Source: Chroococcidiopsis sp. CCMEE 29
GTDB taxonomy: Bacteria; Cyanobacteriota; Cyanobacteriia; Cyanobacteriales; Chroococcidiopsidaceae
Length of the DNA stretch: 64,000 nucleotides
Direction: 5' to 3'
Assembly: GCF_023558375.1 (NCBI RefSeq)
Contig: NZ_CP083761.1
Span: 558,001-622,000, forward strand
Below, one piece after another: positions 1 through 8,612 of this stretch. How positions within the stretch are numbered: position 1 is the stretch's first letter; the number at the start of each line of letters is the position of its first letter. Position numbers and translations under genes: made by a program. Under the pieces are notes generated by a model. That model was not told the origin of the DNA and did not search any database. It saw only the letters and a program-made list of their open reading frames with translations.

Positions 1-293
1 TCCATCGTTTTGATGTGAACTTCCACCTCTTCAGTCTCAGGGTCGGCAAAAGAGTCACTGACTCTGGGGGATAGTTCAGTCAAGAAGGCAGCTTTTTCCA
101 CAGGCTCAAGGTCAAAAAGGACAACTGCACCGTACCCCAGCAGCACCGCACAGCCGTGTTCACCTGCAGTAACCATCAGTGGTAAGGTCGACAAGCGATT
201 GTAATTCTCTAGAGTCTGTAGGTTGATCTCCTCACCCAGGAATAGGGCCTGTGCTCTCAGGGTATCTCTGTCATTAAAAAGGCTTTTTTGCAT
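1..293 (-). CDS. RMD1/YagE (DUF155) family protein, N-terminal part
   Basis: The ATG lies at 293 and the frame stays open for 97 codons to the window edge, so the C-terminal part is missing. The visible protein starts MQKSLFNDRDTLRAQALFLG and contains a hydrophobic stretch around 'GCAVLLGYGAVVLFDLEPVE'. That pattern is typical of the N-terminal region of DUF155/RMD1 proteins, which are widespread in cyanobacteria and of unknown biochemical role; yeast members are mitochondrial. The family usually ends in membrane segments, which cannot be seen here. The gene runs in the same direction as the ndh genes upstream but is separated from them by about 280 bp with a likely terminator. Family assignment is from recognised motifs and is fairly sure; function is unknown. 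Confidence 0.75.
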   Translation of the reverse strand, partial: MQKSLFNDRDTLRAQALFLGEEINLQTLENYNRLSTLPLMVTAGEHGCAVLLGYGAVVLFDLEPVEKAAFLTELSPRVSDSFADPETEEVEVHIKTM

Positions 294-509
294 TGTCGCG
301 TATTGCTATTCTGCGTATGGATGCCACGTTTAGCACGAAAATCGGAAACGCTTTTGAGTAAATCGATCAGGCTAATCGACAGCTCCATAACTCGATTAGG
401 AGTAGTTTAATTTCTCTCTCCTCACTTTGAAACAACCCTGCCATTTATCAGGGGTGCCGAAGGCGGGGGATCGTATGGGTAGCCAAACAAAGAAAAATTG
501 GTAGCTTAT

Positions 510-541
510 CCACAAAAGAAGGGCAGGTACAAAACCCACCC
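510..541 (-). terminator. Likely rho-independent terminator of ndhF-ndhD
   Basis: On the minus strand GGGTGGG and CCTGCCC form a 7-bp stem (with G-U pairs) around a short loop, followed by the T-rich TTCTTTT. It lies about 30 bp after the ndhD stop. The rest of the 294-572 gap shows no gene; it presumably holds the promoter of the DUF155 gene. Confidence 0.5.
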
Positions 542-572
542 TTACAGCAATAATATTGAGAAATAACTCTCG

Positions 573-2150
573 CTACCTCACACCAATCTCTGGCGCACGC
601 AACGACACAGTTGGAGCTTGCCGTTGTTGAGCTAATACCTGCACCGAATCACGCAGCCGCTCTGTCAACTGTAACGTCGTTGCATCGTATACCTGAGTCA
701 GCATCTTCGGATACAAACCAATACCAATAATTGGCACCAACAAACAGGCAACGATAAAAATTTCTCGCGGTTCCGCATCCACTAGGACTTCGTGAGAAAC
801 TAATTCTTTGTTCTCTGGTCCATAGAAAATCTCCCGCAGCATCGACAGCAGATAAATCGGAGTTAGGATGACCCCAACTGCCATCAAAAAGACCACTAAT
901 AACTTAAACGTGGGATTATAGGCATCGCTGTTAGAGAAGCCGACAAACACCATCAATTCAGCAACGAAACCACTCATTCCTGGTAATGCCAGAGATGCCA
1001 TAGAGCAAGTCGTCCACATGGCAAAAATCTTGCCCATCTTCTGCCCAACACCGCCCATTTCATCCAGCATCAGGGTGTGTGTACGATCATAAGTCGCTCC
1101 CACGAGAAAGAACAAACTTGCCCCAATCAATCCGTGGGAGACCATTTGCAGCACTGCTCCATTCAAACCCAAGTCTGTAAATGAAGCAATCCCAATCAGC
1201 ACAAACCCCATGTGAGAAATTGAAGAGTAGGCAATTTTCCGCTTGAGATTGCGCTGGGCAAACGATGTGAGGGCAGCATAGATGATATTGACTACTCCCA
1301 AAATCACCAATGCTGGTGCGAAATAGGCGTGAGCATCTGGAAGTATTCCAGCATTCATGCGAATTAAAGCGTAACCGCCCATTTTCAGCAGAATCCCCGC
1401 CAGCAACATATGGACTGGGGCTGTGGCTTCGCCATGGGCATCTGGTAGCCAAGTGTGTAGGGGAAATATCGGGAGTTTGACGGCGTAGGCGATTAGGAAG
1501 GCAGTATAAGCTAACAGTTGGAAATTGAGGCCATAGTCCTTAGCGGCGAGCGATCGCATATCAAACGTGACTGTATCGCCATAAAATCCCATTGTCAGGG
1601 CAGCCACCAAAATAAATAGCGACCCTCCAGCTGTGTAGAGAATAAACTTCGTCGCGGCATATTGGCGTTTCTTGCCGCCCCAAATTGAGAGCAGAAAGTA
1701 CACCGGAACTAGCTCTAGTTCCCAAACCAGGAAAAACAGCAACATATCTTGGACGGCAAACACGGCGAGCTGACCGCCGTACATTGCCAGCATCAAAAAG
1801 TAAAACAATCGTGGCTTCAGTGTCACTGGCCACGCCGCTAGAATTGCCAGTGTAGTGATAAACCCGGTCAGAATATACAAAGGCATTGACAGACCATCAA
1901 CACCCACTGACCAATTCAAGTCCAACTGGGGCACCCAAGGGTAACTTTCCACCAGTTGCAAGTCTGAATAGCCAAAGTCGTAGTGGGCATAGAAAGTGTA
2001 AACAATCAACGCAAAATCAATTAATCCCACGACCAGGGCATACCAGCGTACTGTCTTGCCGTCTTTGTCTGGCAGCAGCGGAATCAACAGCGATGCCAAG
2101 ATCGGAAACAGGATAGTCGTCGTCAGCCAGGGAAAATTAGCTGTGTTCAT
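573..2150 (-). CDS. ndhD: NAD(P)H-quinone oxidoreductase subunit 4 (NdhD, D1-type)
   Basis: 525 residues and about 14 membrane segments. This is an antiporter-like proton-pumping subunit of the thylakoid NDH-1 complex used for respiration and cyclic electron flow. The conserved Glu of the [12 protein letters not shown] segment is near residue 144, and the [22 protein letters not shown] region holds the conserved Lys of the proton channel. I chose the ATG at 2150 (MNTANFPW). The longer frame back to 2255 only adds about 35 Pro/Leu/Ala-rich residues translated from a GCAGGGG-type repeat, and 525 aa matches known NdhD1 length. It follows ndhF at 179 bp. Pairing with ndhF and absence of cupA-type CO2-uptake genes favours the D1/F1 (NDH-1L) form rather than D3/F3; that subtype is an inference. 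Confidence 0.93.
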   Translation of the reverse strand: MNTANFPWLTTTILFPILASLLIPLLPDKDGKTVRWYALVVGLIDFALIVYTFYAHYDFGYSDLQLVESYPWVPQLDLNWSVGVDGLSMPLYILTGFITTLAILAAWPVTLKPRLFYFLMLAMYGGQLAVFAVQDMLLFFLVWELELVPVYFLLSIWGGKKRQYAATKFILYTAGGSLFILVAALTMGFYGDTVTFDMRSLAAKDYGLNFQLLAYTAFLIAYAVKLPIFPLHTWLPDAHGEATAPVHMLLAGILLKMGGYALIRMNAGILPDAHAYFAPALVILGVVNIIYAALTSFAQRNLKRKIAYSSISHMGFVLIGIASFTDLGLNGAVLQMVSHGLIGASLFFLVGATYDRTHTLMLDEMGGVGQKMGKIFAMWTTCSMASLALPGMSGFVAELMVFVGFSNSDAYNPTFKLLVVFLMAVGVILTPIYLLSMLREIFYGPENKELVSHEVLVDAEPREIFIVACLLVPIIGIGLYPKMLTQVYDATTLQLTERLRDSVQVLAQQRQAPTVSLRAPEIGVR

Positions 2151-2168
2151 ATCAACCAGGGAGTAGAG

Positions 2169-2325
2169 AGCAGGGTGAGCAGGGGGAATAGGGAAAGCAG
2201 GGGGAGCTTTCTTGAGCAGGGGAAGCAGGGGGAGCAGGGGAAGCAGGGGGAGCAAGAGTGTAATCCAAAATCCAAAATCTAAAATCCCCTAACCCCTAAC
2301 CCCTAGCCCCTCGTCCCTCGCCCCT
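2169..2325. repeat. Three short-repeat families between ndhF and ndhD
   Basis: The ndhF-ndhD spacer is almost wholly repetitive. It holds GCAGGGGGA/GCAGGGGAA heptamer-octamer units (2169-2253), then a TCCAAAATC/TCTAAAATC block (about 2263-2287), then CCCCTAACCCCTAGCCCC units (2286-2325). The same three families recur elsewhere in the window. No gene is present. Confidence 0.85.
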
Positions 2326-2329
2326 ATCT

Positions 2330-4408
2330 TCAAGTCACACCAAAGACAATTACCAAGCCTAGTACAGCTCCAAATATGATTAGAGCGTAGAATTGAGCGC
2401 GACCGTTTTCTAGGTATTTCAGTCCTTCGCCACTTACGAGTGTAAAAAAGCCGGTTAGGTTAACCGCACCATCGACAACTCGATAGTCAACTTCCATCAC
2501 CTGTCGTGCTAGCCTACGGCTACCCAGAACGAAGACTCTATAGTAAATGTCGTCGAAGTACCACTTGTTGAGCGATAACTCATAGAGCGGTTTGACTTTC
2601 GCTGCGATCGCCGCTGGATTAATCTTGCGCCCCAAGTACATTAGCGAAGCCAAGGTAATTCCAATCAGGGCAATCCCCACTGAACTCCCACCCAGGATGA
2701 AAAATTCTGTTGGATCAAACTCTCCAGCCTTTTCGACAATTTCCACTATTGTTTCGCTGGGTGGATGGATAAACTCCTCAAAGTAGTTAGCAAAAGGCGT
2801 TCCCACCAAACCAATCAAAATCGAAGGAATTGCCAAGGTAATCAGCGGTAGAGTCATCGTCCAAGGCGACTCATGGGGATATTCGCTGTGGCTATGGTGA
2901 TCGTGGGCAGCTTTGGTTGACGGGATTTCTCTTGTATCCATTGCCCCAGGACCAAAAGCGGGTTCAAAACCCATTGCCACTGCCATTCCATCTGCAGATT
3001 TGAGTTGCTCCCACTTATCAGCCTCGTTGCCCCGGAACTTGCCTTCAAATGTAGTGAAATACATCCGGAACATATAAAAAGCTGTAATTCCAGCCGTTAA
3101 CCAGCCTACACCCCAGAGAAATGGATTAGCTGCAAAGGCAGAACCCAGGATTTCATCTTTAGACCAAAAACCTGCAAACGGTGGGATACCGGAAATTGCC
3201 AAGCAACCGATTAAGAAGGTAATCGCTGTAACCGGCATATACTTTCGCAGCCCTCCCATTAACCGCATATCTTGGTTGAGAGCAGGATCGTGACCTACAA
3301 CTGCTTCCATACCGTGAATCACACAACCAGAGCAGAGGAACAGCATTGCTTTAAAGTAGGCGTGAGTCATCAGGTGGAATAGTCCAGCACTGTAAGCACC
3401 CACTCCCATCGCCATCACCATGTAACCCAACTGGGAAATAGTGGAGTAAGCCAAACCCTTTTTGATGTCGTTCTGGGTGATGGCAATGCTTGCACCCAAA
3501 AAGGCGGTGAAGGCACCCGTAAAGGCAATCACATTCATTGCCGCCGGTACGCCTTCGAACACTGGATACATCCGGGCGATCAGGAACACCCCAGCTGCCA
3601 CCATCGTTGCTGCATGGATTAGGGCAGAAATCGGAGTTGGACCTTCCATCGCATCCGGTAGCCAGACGTGCAGGGGGAACTGGGCGGATTTTGCTACTGG
3701 ACCCAAAAAGACTAAGACGGCAAATAGGACAGCGAGAAAACTGCTCAGGGAACCAGATTGAACCAAGTTTTGCAGGCGATCGCCCATGACATCAAACTCA
3801 AAGCTTCCCGTTGCCCAGTACAGCCCCAGGATACCCAATAGCAGCCCAAAGTCACCCACCCGGTTGACTACAAATGCCTTCTGGGCAGCATCTGCTGCTG
3901 CCTTGCGGTCGTACCAGAAGCCGACCAACAAGTAGGAACACATGCCGACCAGTTCCCAGAAAATATAAATCTGGACCAAGTTGGGGCTGACTACTAGACC
4001 CAACATTGAGGAACCAAACAAGCTTAGATAAGCATAGAAGCGCACATAACCCGGATCGTGAGCCATGTACCCATCGGTGTAGACCATCACTAGGAAGGCA
4101 ACCGTCGTCACGATCACCAACATTAGGGCCGTCAGGTGGTCAATGGTATAGCCCATGTTCAGGTGAAAATTTCCTGCCGCTGCCCATTCAAGCGTGCGGG
4201 TATAAGACTCATGTCCTTGAATCTGACTCCAAAGCAAGGCAAAAGACAGAGCCATTGCCACGCCTAGCAGGGAGATGACAAACACGGCGTTTAATTGCCG
4301 CAGGCGGTTTGTCACCTGATTTAACGAGATCAACCCAAGACCGACCAGCATCGCCCCAACCAGAGGTAACACCGGAATCAGCCAGGCATACTGATAGATT
4401 ACTTCCAT
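2330..4408 (-). CDS. ndhF: NAD(P)H-quinone oxidoreductase subunit 5 (NdhF, F1-type)
   Basis: About 692 residues, with roughly 15-16 membrane helices. This is the distal antiporter-like subunit of NDH-1, carrying the long C-terminal lateral helix typical of NuoL/NdhF. Recognisable blocks are the N-terminal YAWLIPVLPLVGA, FWELVGMCSYLLVGFWY with its conserved Glu, the LPDAMEGPTPISALIHAATMV channel segment, and a His-rich loop (AAHDHHSHSEY) around residues 497-507. The ATG at 4408 is preferred over the GTG codon directly before it because homologues start MExxYQYAWLIP. It is first in the ndhF-ndhD pair. Identification is secure; the F1 subtype is inferred from the neighbouring D1-type gene. Confidence 0.95.
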   Translation of the reverse strand: MEVIYQYAWLIPVLPLVGAMLVGLGLISLNQVTNRLRQLNAVFVISLLGVAMALSFALLWSQIQGHESYTRTLEWAAAGNFHLNMGYTIDHLTALMLVIVTTVAFLVMVYTDGYMAHDPGYVRFYAYLSLFGSSMLGLVVSPNLVQIYIFWELVGMCSYLLVGFWYDRKAAADAAQKAFVVNRVGDFGLLLGILGLYWATGSFEFDVMGDRLQNLVQSGSLSSFLAVLFAVLVFLGPVAKSAQFPLHVWLPDAMEGPTPISALIHAATMVAAGVFLIARMYPVFEGVPAAMNVIAFTGAFTAFLGASIAITQNDIKKGLAYSTISQLGYMVMAMGVGAYSAGLFHLMTHAYFKAMLFLCSGCVIHGMEAVVGHDPALNQDMRLMGGLRKYMPVTAITFLIGCLAISGIPPFAGFWSKDEILGSAFAANPFLWGVGWLTAGITAFYMFRMYFTTFEGKFRGNEADKWEQLKSADGMAVAMGFEPAFGPGAMDTREIPSTKAAHDHHSHSEYPHESPWTMTLPLITLAIPSILIGLVGTPFANYFEEFIHPPSETIVEIVEKAGEFDPTEFFILGGSSVGIALIGITLASLMYLGRKINPAAIAAKVKPLYELSLNKWYFDDIYYRVFVLGSRRLARQVMEVDYRVVDGAVNLTGFFTLVSGEGLKYLENGRAQFYALIIFGAVLGLVIVFGVT

Positions 4409-4489
4409 CACTGACGCCTACTTTTAGAACTTTTCACTAACTCGATCAAACTGTTAACAATTGTGACATACGGTTTTTATCATAAAATA

Positions 4490-4515
4490 CCCCACCCGAA
4501 TGAATGTGGGTGGGG
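4490..4515 (-). terminator. Hairpin terminator downstream of thioredoxin gene
   Basis: CCCCACCC (4490-4497) pairs perfectly with GGGTGGGG (4508-4515), with a 10-nt loop. On the minus strand it is followed by TATTTTATG. It lies 124 bp past the thioredoxin stop and upstream of the ndhF start. Confidence 0.6.
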
Positions 4516-4538
4516 AAAATTCAAGATTGCTTTACTTT

Positions 4539-4624
4539 AGAGGGGCGAGAGGTTAGGGATTAGGGGTTAGGGGTTAGGGGTTACTGCCTCCCCTGCCTCC
4601 CCTGCTCCCCCTGCTTCCCCTACT
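4539..4624. repeat. GGGGTTAG and CCCCTGC short-repeat block
   Basis: Tandem GGGGTTAG/GAGGTTAG units (4550-4582) are followed by CCCCTGCC/CCCCTGCT units (4588-4621). These are the same families as in the ndhF-ndhD spacer but in the other orientation. Non-coding. Confidence 0.8.
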
Positions 4625-4638
4625 CACTCCTGACTAGA

Positions 4639-5040
4639 TTAGGCTGAGCGACGCTCCCAATCTGTGGTAAGGGATGTAGCTGTGGGCACTTCTGTATAAG
4701 TTTTACAACCATCTGTGTAGCTGAGTCTAATTTCTTCTAGCGCCAGCCGCAATTCATCCCGGCCGCGAAAGCTATCCAGCCGCTGCCGGACTTGACCGTC
4801 TTCGATCAGGATTAATGTTGGTAGAGTTGTGAGTCGAAAAGTATTGGAGAGTTTAAAATTTGCGTCAGCGTTAATCCCAACTACCTTGACCTCCCCATTG
4901 CAATGAGTCTGGAATTCTAGCAGCAGCGGCTGAATAATCCGGCATAATCCACACCAAGGTGCCCAAAAGTTTACTAAAACAGGAACTGGCGATTCTAAAA
5001 CTTCTTGAGTAAATGTCCGCTCACTAACCGACAACACCAT
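4639..5040 (-). CDS. Thioredoxin-family protein with WCGLC active site
   Basis: 133 residues with a thioredoxin fold. The active-site motif is WAPWCGLCR near residues 27-35, a cis-Pro segment 'TLPTLILIEDG' lies near 73-83, and the N-terminal strand 'VSERTFTQEVL' is standard. The usual WCGPC is changed to WCGLC, so redox potential and partners may differ from ordinary m-type thioredoxin. Atypical thioredoxins of this kind occur in cyanobacteria (TrxC-like), but the class here is an inference. A C-terminal extension of about 25 residues beyond the fold is present. A GAGGAA ribosome-binding site lies just before the ATG. There are no operon partners: the downstream repeat block and hairpin separate it from ndhF. 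Confidence 0.85.
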   Translation of the reverse strand: MVLSVSERTFTQEVLESPVPVLVNFWAPWCGLCRIIQPLLLEFQTHCNGEVKVVGINADANFKLSNTFRLTTLPTLILIEDGQVRQRLDSFRGRDELRLALEEIRLSYTDGCKTYTEVPTATSLTTDWERRSA

Positions 5041-5199
5041 GATTCCTCTAGATAGATTTATCTGCTTTTGTTATTAGCTTGGAATCATGCTACATCGATT
5101 TGGGATCAATTGATAGCCGAGATTTTTTCGATTGGGGATCAAATTTAGTCACATAGATAGGTGGTTAAGTGGCATATGGTAGTTAATCCCCACTCACTA

Positions 5200-5916
5200 C
5201 TACCAATTAACGCTAGCAGTTGCTTGGATTAAAAGGGGATGAGACCACCACAAGAGGAGGATGAAGCTGGCAACACCCAGGTAAGCAGGGCGGAGAAACT
5301 CTTGCCATTTAAGTGTTTGACGCCCTTGTAAAATAGCCAGGAATGGCACGATAGAAGTACGAGATTTGACACCCTCAAATGCTTCTCCATAACGGCTTTT
5401 AAGACGGCGATCGCCATGCCAAACTCCGAATAAATGGTGCAGCACTAATCCGACTGAAGTAACAAGGGTAAAGGTGGTACCCAGCCAAAGTGTATGGGCA
5501 ATACACCAAATCACCTGTCCTACCATTTGTGGGTGGCGAGTGATGCGAATAATGCCCGTTTCATAAAGGTGGACTTGGGGTTTCTGAATTGCAGCAATTT
5601 CCAGCAAATTAAATGTGGCAGGATAAAGAAACACAAAGGAAATTGCGGAGAGCACCCAAACGATTGTCTGCACTCCGGGGAGGTCTTGAACTTGCCACAG
5701 TTGTAGACCATCATAGCGATGGTTAAAGAAATAAATAATTAGTACGACAGCCAAGGGTAGACTGACTCCGGCAAATAAGATGCGATAGGGTCGTGGTCCG
5801 ATGGATTTTTCTGCCCAAGGGCGTAGTGCTGCCAAACCACTGTGGGCGATCGCAAACCCGAACAAAAGACCCAGCATCACAAAATGGCTGGGGGTTAACC
5901 AACTTAGGAACATCAT
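5200..5916 (-). CDS. NnrU-family membrane protein, similar to 15-cis-zeta-carotene isomerase (Z-ISO)
   Basis: 238 residues with about 6 membrane helices. The central 'IRITRHPQMVGQVIWCIAHTLW' segment and the later 'HHLFGVWHGDRRLKSRYG' carry the His residues expected for haem binding in the NnrU/Z-ISO family. In plants Z-ISO isomerises the 15-15' double bond of zeta-carotene; cyanobacterial relatives are plausible carotenoid enzymes, but the substrate is inferred from family membership. Two adjacent ATG codons (5916 and 5913) are possible starts. It is divergent from rbcR, with a shared 207-bp control region. Confidence 0.8.
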   Translation of the reverse strand: MMFLSWLTPSHFVMLGLLFGFAIAHSGLAALRPWAEKSIGPRPYRILFAGVSLPLAVVLIIYFFNHRYDGLQLWQVQDLPGVQTIVWVLSAISFVFLYPATFNLLEIAAIQKPQVHLYETGIIRITRHPQMVGQVIWCIAHTLWLGTTFTLVTSVGLVLHHLFGVWHGDRRLKSRYGEAFEGVKSRTSIVPFLAILQGRQTLKWQEFLRPAYLGVASFILLLWWSHPLLIQATASVNW

Positions 5917-5977
5917 TTATAGATAAAGTAATTTAACGAAACCTTAGAACTTTACAACCCATGTCACAAAGTATTCT

Positions 5978-6033
5978 CAGGAGACTTTAGACAGAAGGTT
6001 ATGTTAGTGTCAATTGCAAGTTAAAGTCTCCTG
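5978..6033. promoter_or_regulatory. 12-bp inverted repeat between Z-ISO-like gene and rbcR
   Basis: CAGGAGACTTTA (5978-5989) and TAAAGTCTCCTG (6022-6033) are perfect inverted copies 32 bp apart. A third, shorter copy AAGTCTCCT sits at 6092-6100, 24 bp before the rbcR start. The spacing suits an operator for the divergent pair, possibly autoregulated by the LysR protein; no experimental site is known to me. Confidence 0.45.
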
Positions 6034-6123
6034 TAAGTAGACAACAAATCTCTCTGGTAAGGCTGCTACTCTCTAGCTGGTTGGTTGTCTGAAGTCTCCT
6101 TTCTTCTTGGTGGATTTAGCCGT

Positions 6124-7131
6124 ATGTCTGACCTTCCTTTCACTTTAGATCAGTTACGCATTCTCAAAGCGATCGCTGCTGAAGGGAGCTTCAAGCGTGC
6201 CGCTGATAGTCTGTATGTCTCACAACCCGCTGTTAGTTTACAAGTACAAAACTTAGAGCGGCAGTTAGATGTGCCTTTATTCGACCGTGGCGGACGCAGA
6301 GCACAACTGACGGAAGCGGGGTATCTCCTGCTGAGTTATGGTGAAAAAATTCTCACCCTTTGTCAAGAAACGTGTCGTGCTATTGAAGATCTCCAAAATC
6401 TCCAAGGTGGCACGCTGATTGTTGGTGCTTCTCAGACAACAGGAACGTATCTTTTGCCCCGCATGATTGGATTGTTCCGGCAACACTACCCAGATGTGGC
6501 AGTGCAATTACACGTTCACTCCACCCGCCGAACTGCTTGGAGTGTGGCAAATGGGCAGGTAGATCTAGCAATTATTGGCGGTGAGGTCCCAGCTGAACTT
6601 CAGGAATCGCTGGAAATTGTGCCTTACGCCGAAGATGAGCTAGCGCTGATTTTACCAGTCTTTCATCACTTCGCTAAACTCGATACGATCCAAAAAGACG
6701 ACCTCTATAAGCTACAGTTTATCGCCCTCGACTCCCAATCAACGATTCGTAAAGTGATTGACTCGGTGTTGAGTCGCTGTGACATTGATACGCGCCGTCT
6801 CAAAGTCGAAATGGAACTTAATTCAATAGAGGCAATTAAAAATGCAGTCCAATCGGGATTGGGTGCTGCCTTTGTCTCAATCTCGGCGATCGCTAAAGAA
6901 TTACAGATGGGCTTACTTCATCGTGCTTATATTGAAGACGTTGTTGTTAAGCGGACACTGTGGGTGATTTTTAATCCCAATCGTTACCGCTCAAAAGCAG
7001 CAGAAGCCTTTATTCAGGAAGTTTTACCCCAATTTACCGCCACTGTAGGATGGAGCAAAGAAGTGTTAGAGCAACCACCGATAGCAACGGATGCATTAGA
7101 GACAGCAGTTCATAACTCTGCTGAAAGTTAA
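6124..7131 (+). CDS. rbcR: LysR-type regulator RbcR (Ycf30)
   Basis: 335 residues. The N-terminal winged HTH (residues about 1-65: [40 protein letters not shown]) is followed by a LysR effector-binding domain (about 95-310). The HTH and the '[22 protein letters not shown]' hinge match the cyanobacterial/plastid RbcR (Ycf30) group, which controls RuBisCO and carbon-metabolism genes in response to metabolites. The ATG at 6124 (MSDLPFTL) is chosen because the longer frame begins at a TTG and adds 13 residues absent from the family. It is divergent from the Z-ISO-like gene, and its proximity to ndhF/ndhD recalls arrangements in other cyanobacteria. Confidence 0.9.
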   Translation: MSDLPFTLDQLRILKAIAAEGSFKRAADSLYVSQPAVSLQVQNLERQLDVPLFDRGGRRAQLTEAGYLLLSYGEKILTLCQETCRAIEDLQNLQGGTLIVGASQTTGTYLLPRMIGLFRQHYPDVAVQLHVHSTRRTAWSVANGQVDLAIIGGEVPAELQESLEIVPYAEDELALILPVFHHFAKLDTIQKDDLYKLQFIALDSQSTIRKVIDSVLSRCDIDTRRLKVEMELNSIEAIKNAVQSGLGAAFVSISAIAKELQMGLLHRAYIEDVVVKRTLWVIFNPNRYRSKAAEAFIQEVLPQFTATVGWSKEVLEQPPIATDALETAVHNSAES

Positions 7132-7224
7132 TCTAGAGTTGTGCGATAACTGAATGAGCTATCAAGGGTCTGGAAGATTAGACTTAAGACTTTCTCCCTT
7201 GCCCCTCGCCCCTCACCCCTGTTC

Positions 7225-8586
7225 ATGGAACTTTACTGCACTCGTTCAGGTTGTCCCCGTCCCCAAAACTATTTTGTGGATTTAGATGACAGTGCGACGC
7301 TGAGAACAGTGCAGCAGAAATATTGCACTGCCTGTGGAATGCCCCTGATTTTAGTGGGACGCTATTTACCGTTAAGACTACTAGGACAAGGGGGCTTTGG
7401 AGCAGCATTTCTGGCACGCGATCGCTACACCCCAGGAATGCGCCAGTGCGTGGTGAAGCAGTTCAAGCCGTCTGGAGATCTAAGTAGCAATCAACTAGAA
7501 CTTGCTCAGAAACTATTTGAACGCGAAGCCGAAGTTTTAGAAGAGTTGGGCACTCAACACGATCAAATTCCCAACTTGTTTGCTTTCTTTGAGTTATCTG
7601 TCCCCAGTTTGCAACCCGGAAAGCAGGATAGTTTTTTTTATCTAGTCCAGGAATTTATTGATGGAAAAAACTTAGAAGAGGAGTTGCAACAAAAAGGCAA
7701 GTTTTCAGAACCAGAAGTTTTAGAGTTACTCCGGGCAATCCTACCAGTTTTGCAATTTGTGCATGAGCATGGCTCAATCCACAGAGATATTAAGCCTTCT
7801 AACATCATGCGCCATCGTAATGGCAAGTTGTACCTATTAGATTTTGGCGCGGTAAAACAGGTGACGAAGGTAGCTAGTGCAGCGGCGAAGGGTTCGACTG
7901 GAATTTATTCAATGGGATTTGCGCCGCCAGAACAAATGGCTGGAGGAGAAGTATACCCATCCACAGATTTATATGCCTTAGCAGTGAGTGCGGTAATGTT
8001 ACTGACTGGTAAGGAAGCGGCAGAACTATTTGATGTCTACAGCAATCAGTGGAATTGGCGAACGCAAGCTCAGGTAAGCAATGCTTTGGCAAACGTATTA
8101 GATCGGATGTTATCACCCGCACCCAATCAACGCTTTCAGTCAGCTCAGGAAGTCATCGCAGCCCTCCCTTCCCCTGCTCCCCCTGCCTCCCCTGCCTCCC
8201 CTGCTCCCCCTGCTCCCCCTGCTCCCCAATCTAGACCAGCCTTTTCTACTCTAGAGTTGTTAACTGGGGCTGGTTTTAGTGGCTTTGAAGGCGGATTGAT
8301 CGCAATCGCTCTCTACAGTCTGCTGCGATCGCCAGCAATTACCCTAGGTGTGGCGGCGTTAATTTTAGGGGGTCTCATTTTTGCTCAAACTCGCCGCTGG
8401 ATTGAAAAGTGGGATTTATTAATCATTGCTGGAATTAGTTTGGCAATTATCTTTTTACTGCCAATCTTGCGAAGCACGATTCCTTTCAATGTGGTAGCGT
8501 TTTTGGCTTTGGCAGCTGGATTAATAGCAATCGCTCTAATAGCCTTATTCCGACTAATTTACAAATTGCTTTCCCTAATCTTGTAA
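7225..8586 (+). CDS. Serine/threonine protein kinase with N-terminal 4-Cys motif and C-terminal membrane helices
   Basis: 453 residues. Cys5, Cys10, Cys34 and Cys37 form a zinc-ribbon-like head. The kinase domain spans about 47-305, with the Gly loop GQGGFG (54-59), Lys78, catalytic HRD (186-188) and DFG (206-208) all intact. A Pro/Ala/Ser linker (about 314-337) is encoded by a CCCCTGCT repeat. The last 110 residues hold about four hydrophobic helices, so the kinase domain is probably cytoplasmic and membrane-tethered. The next gene starts 26 bp downstream and encodes a membrane-anchored phosphate-binding-like protein, which suggests a joint sensing role (inference). No Shine-Dalgarno sequence is obvious; a CCCCTCGCCCCTCACCCC repeat directly precedes the ATG. 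Confidence 0.9.
   Translation: MELYCTRSGCPRPQNYFVDLDDSATLRTVQQKYCTACGMPLILVGRYLPLRLLGQGGFGAAFLARDRYTPGMRQCVVKQFKPSGDLSSNQLELAQKLFEREAEVLEELGTQHDQIPNLFAFFELSVPSLQPGKQDSFFYLVQEFIDGKNLEEELQQKGKFSEPEVLELLRAILPVLQFVHEHGSIHRDIKPSNIMRHRNGKLYLLDFGAVKQVTKVASAAAKGSTGIYSMGFAPPEQMAGGEVYPSTDLYALAVSAVMLLTGKEAAELFDVYSNQWNWRTQAQVSNALANVLDRMLSPAPNQRFQSAQEVIAALPSPAPPASPASPAPPAPPAPQSRPAFSTLELLTGAGFSGFEGGLIAIALYSLLRSPAITLGVAALILGGLIFAQTRRWIEKWDLLIIAGISLAIIFLLPILRSTIPFNVVAFLALAAGLIAIALIALFRLIYKLLSLIL
8165..8230. repeat. CCCCTGCT/CCCCTGCC repeat inside the kinase gene
   Basis: About eight CCCCTG(C/CC)T units occur in frame and are translated as an alternating Pro-Ala/Pro-Ser linker between the kinase domain and the membrane part. 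The intergenic copies of the window belong to the same family. Confidence 0.8.
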
Positions 8587-8612
8587 TTCTGGCACTAACA
8601 GCCATTCCATTT

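Noticed and set aside
1886-2116. 76-aa plus-strand ORF inside ndhD
   Set aside because: It lies wholly antisense to a secure gene, with no coding character.
2151-2255. N-terminal extension of NdhD by 35 residues
   Set aside because: It is a translation of GCAGGGG-type repeats (Leu-Pro-Leu-Leu units) and does not match NdhD; ATG 2150 gives the family length.
4539-4624. Telomere-like or CRISPR-like array of GGGGTTAG units
   Set aside because: The units are short and contiguous with no spacers of constant length; they match dispersed short tandem repeats of cyanobacteria.
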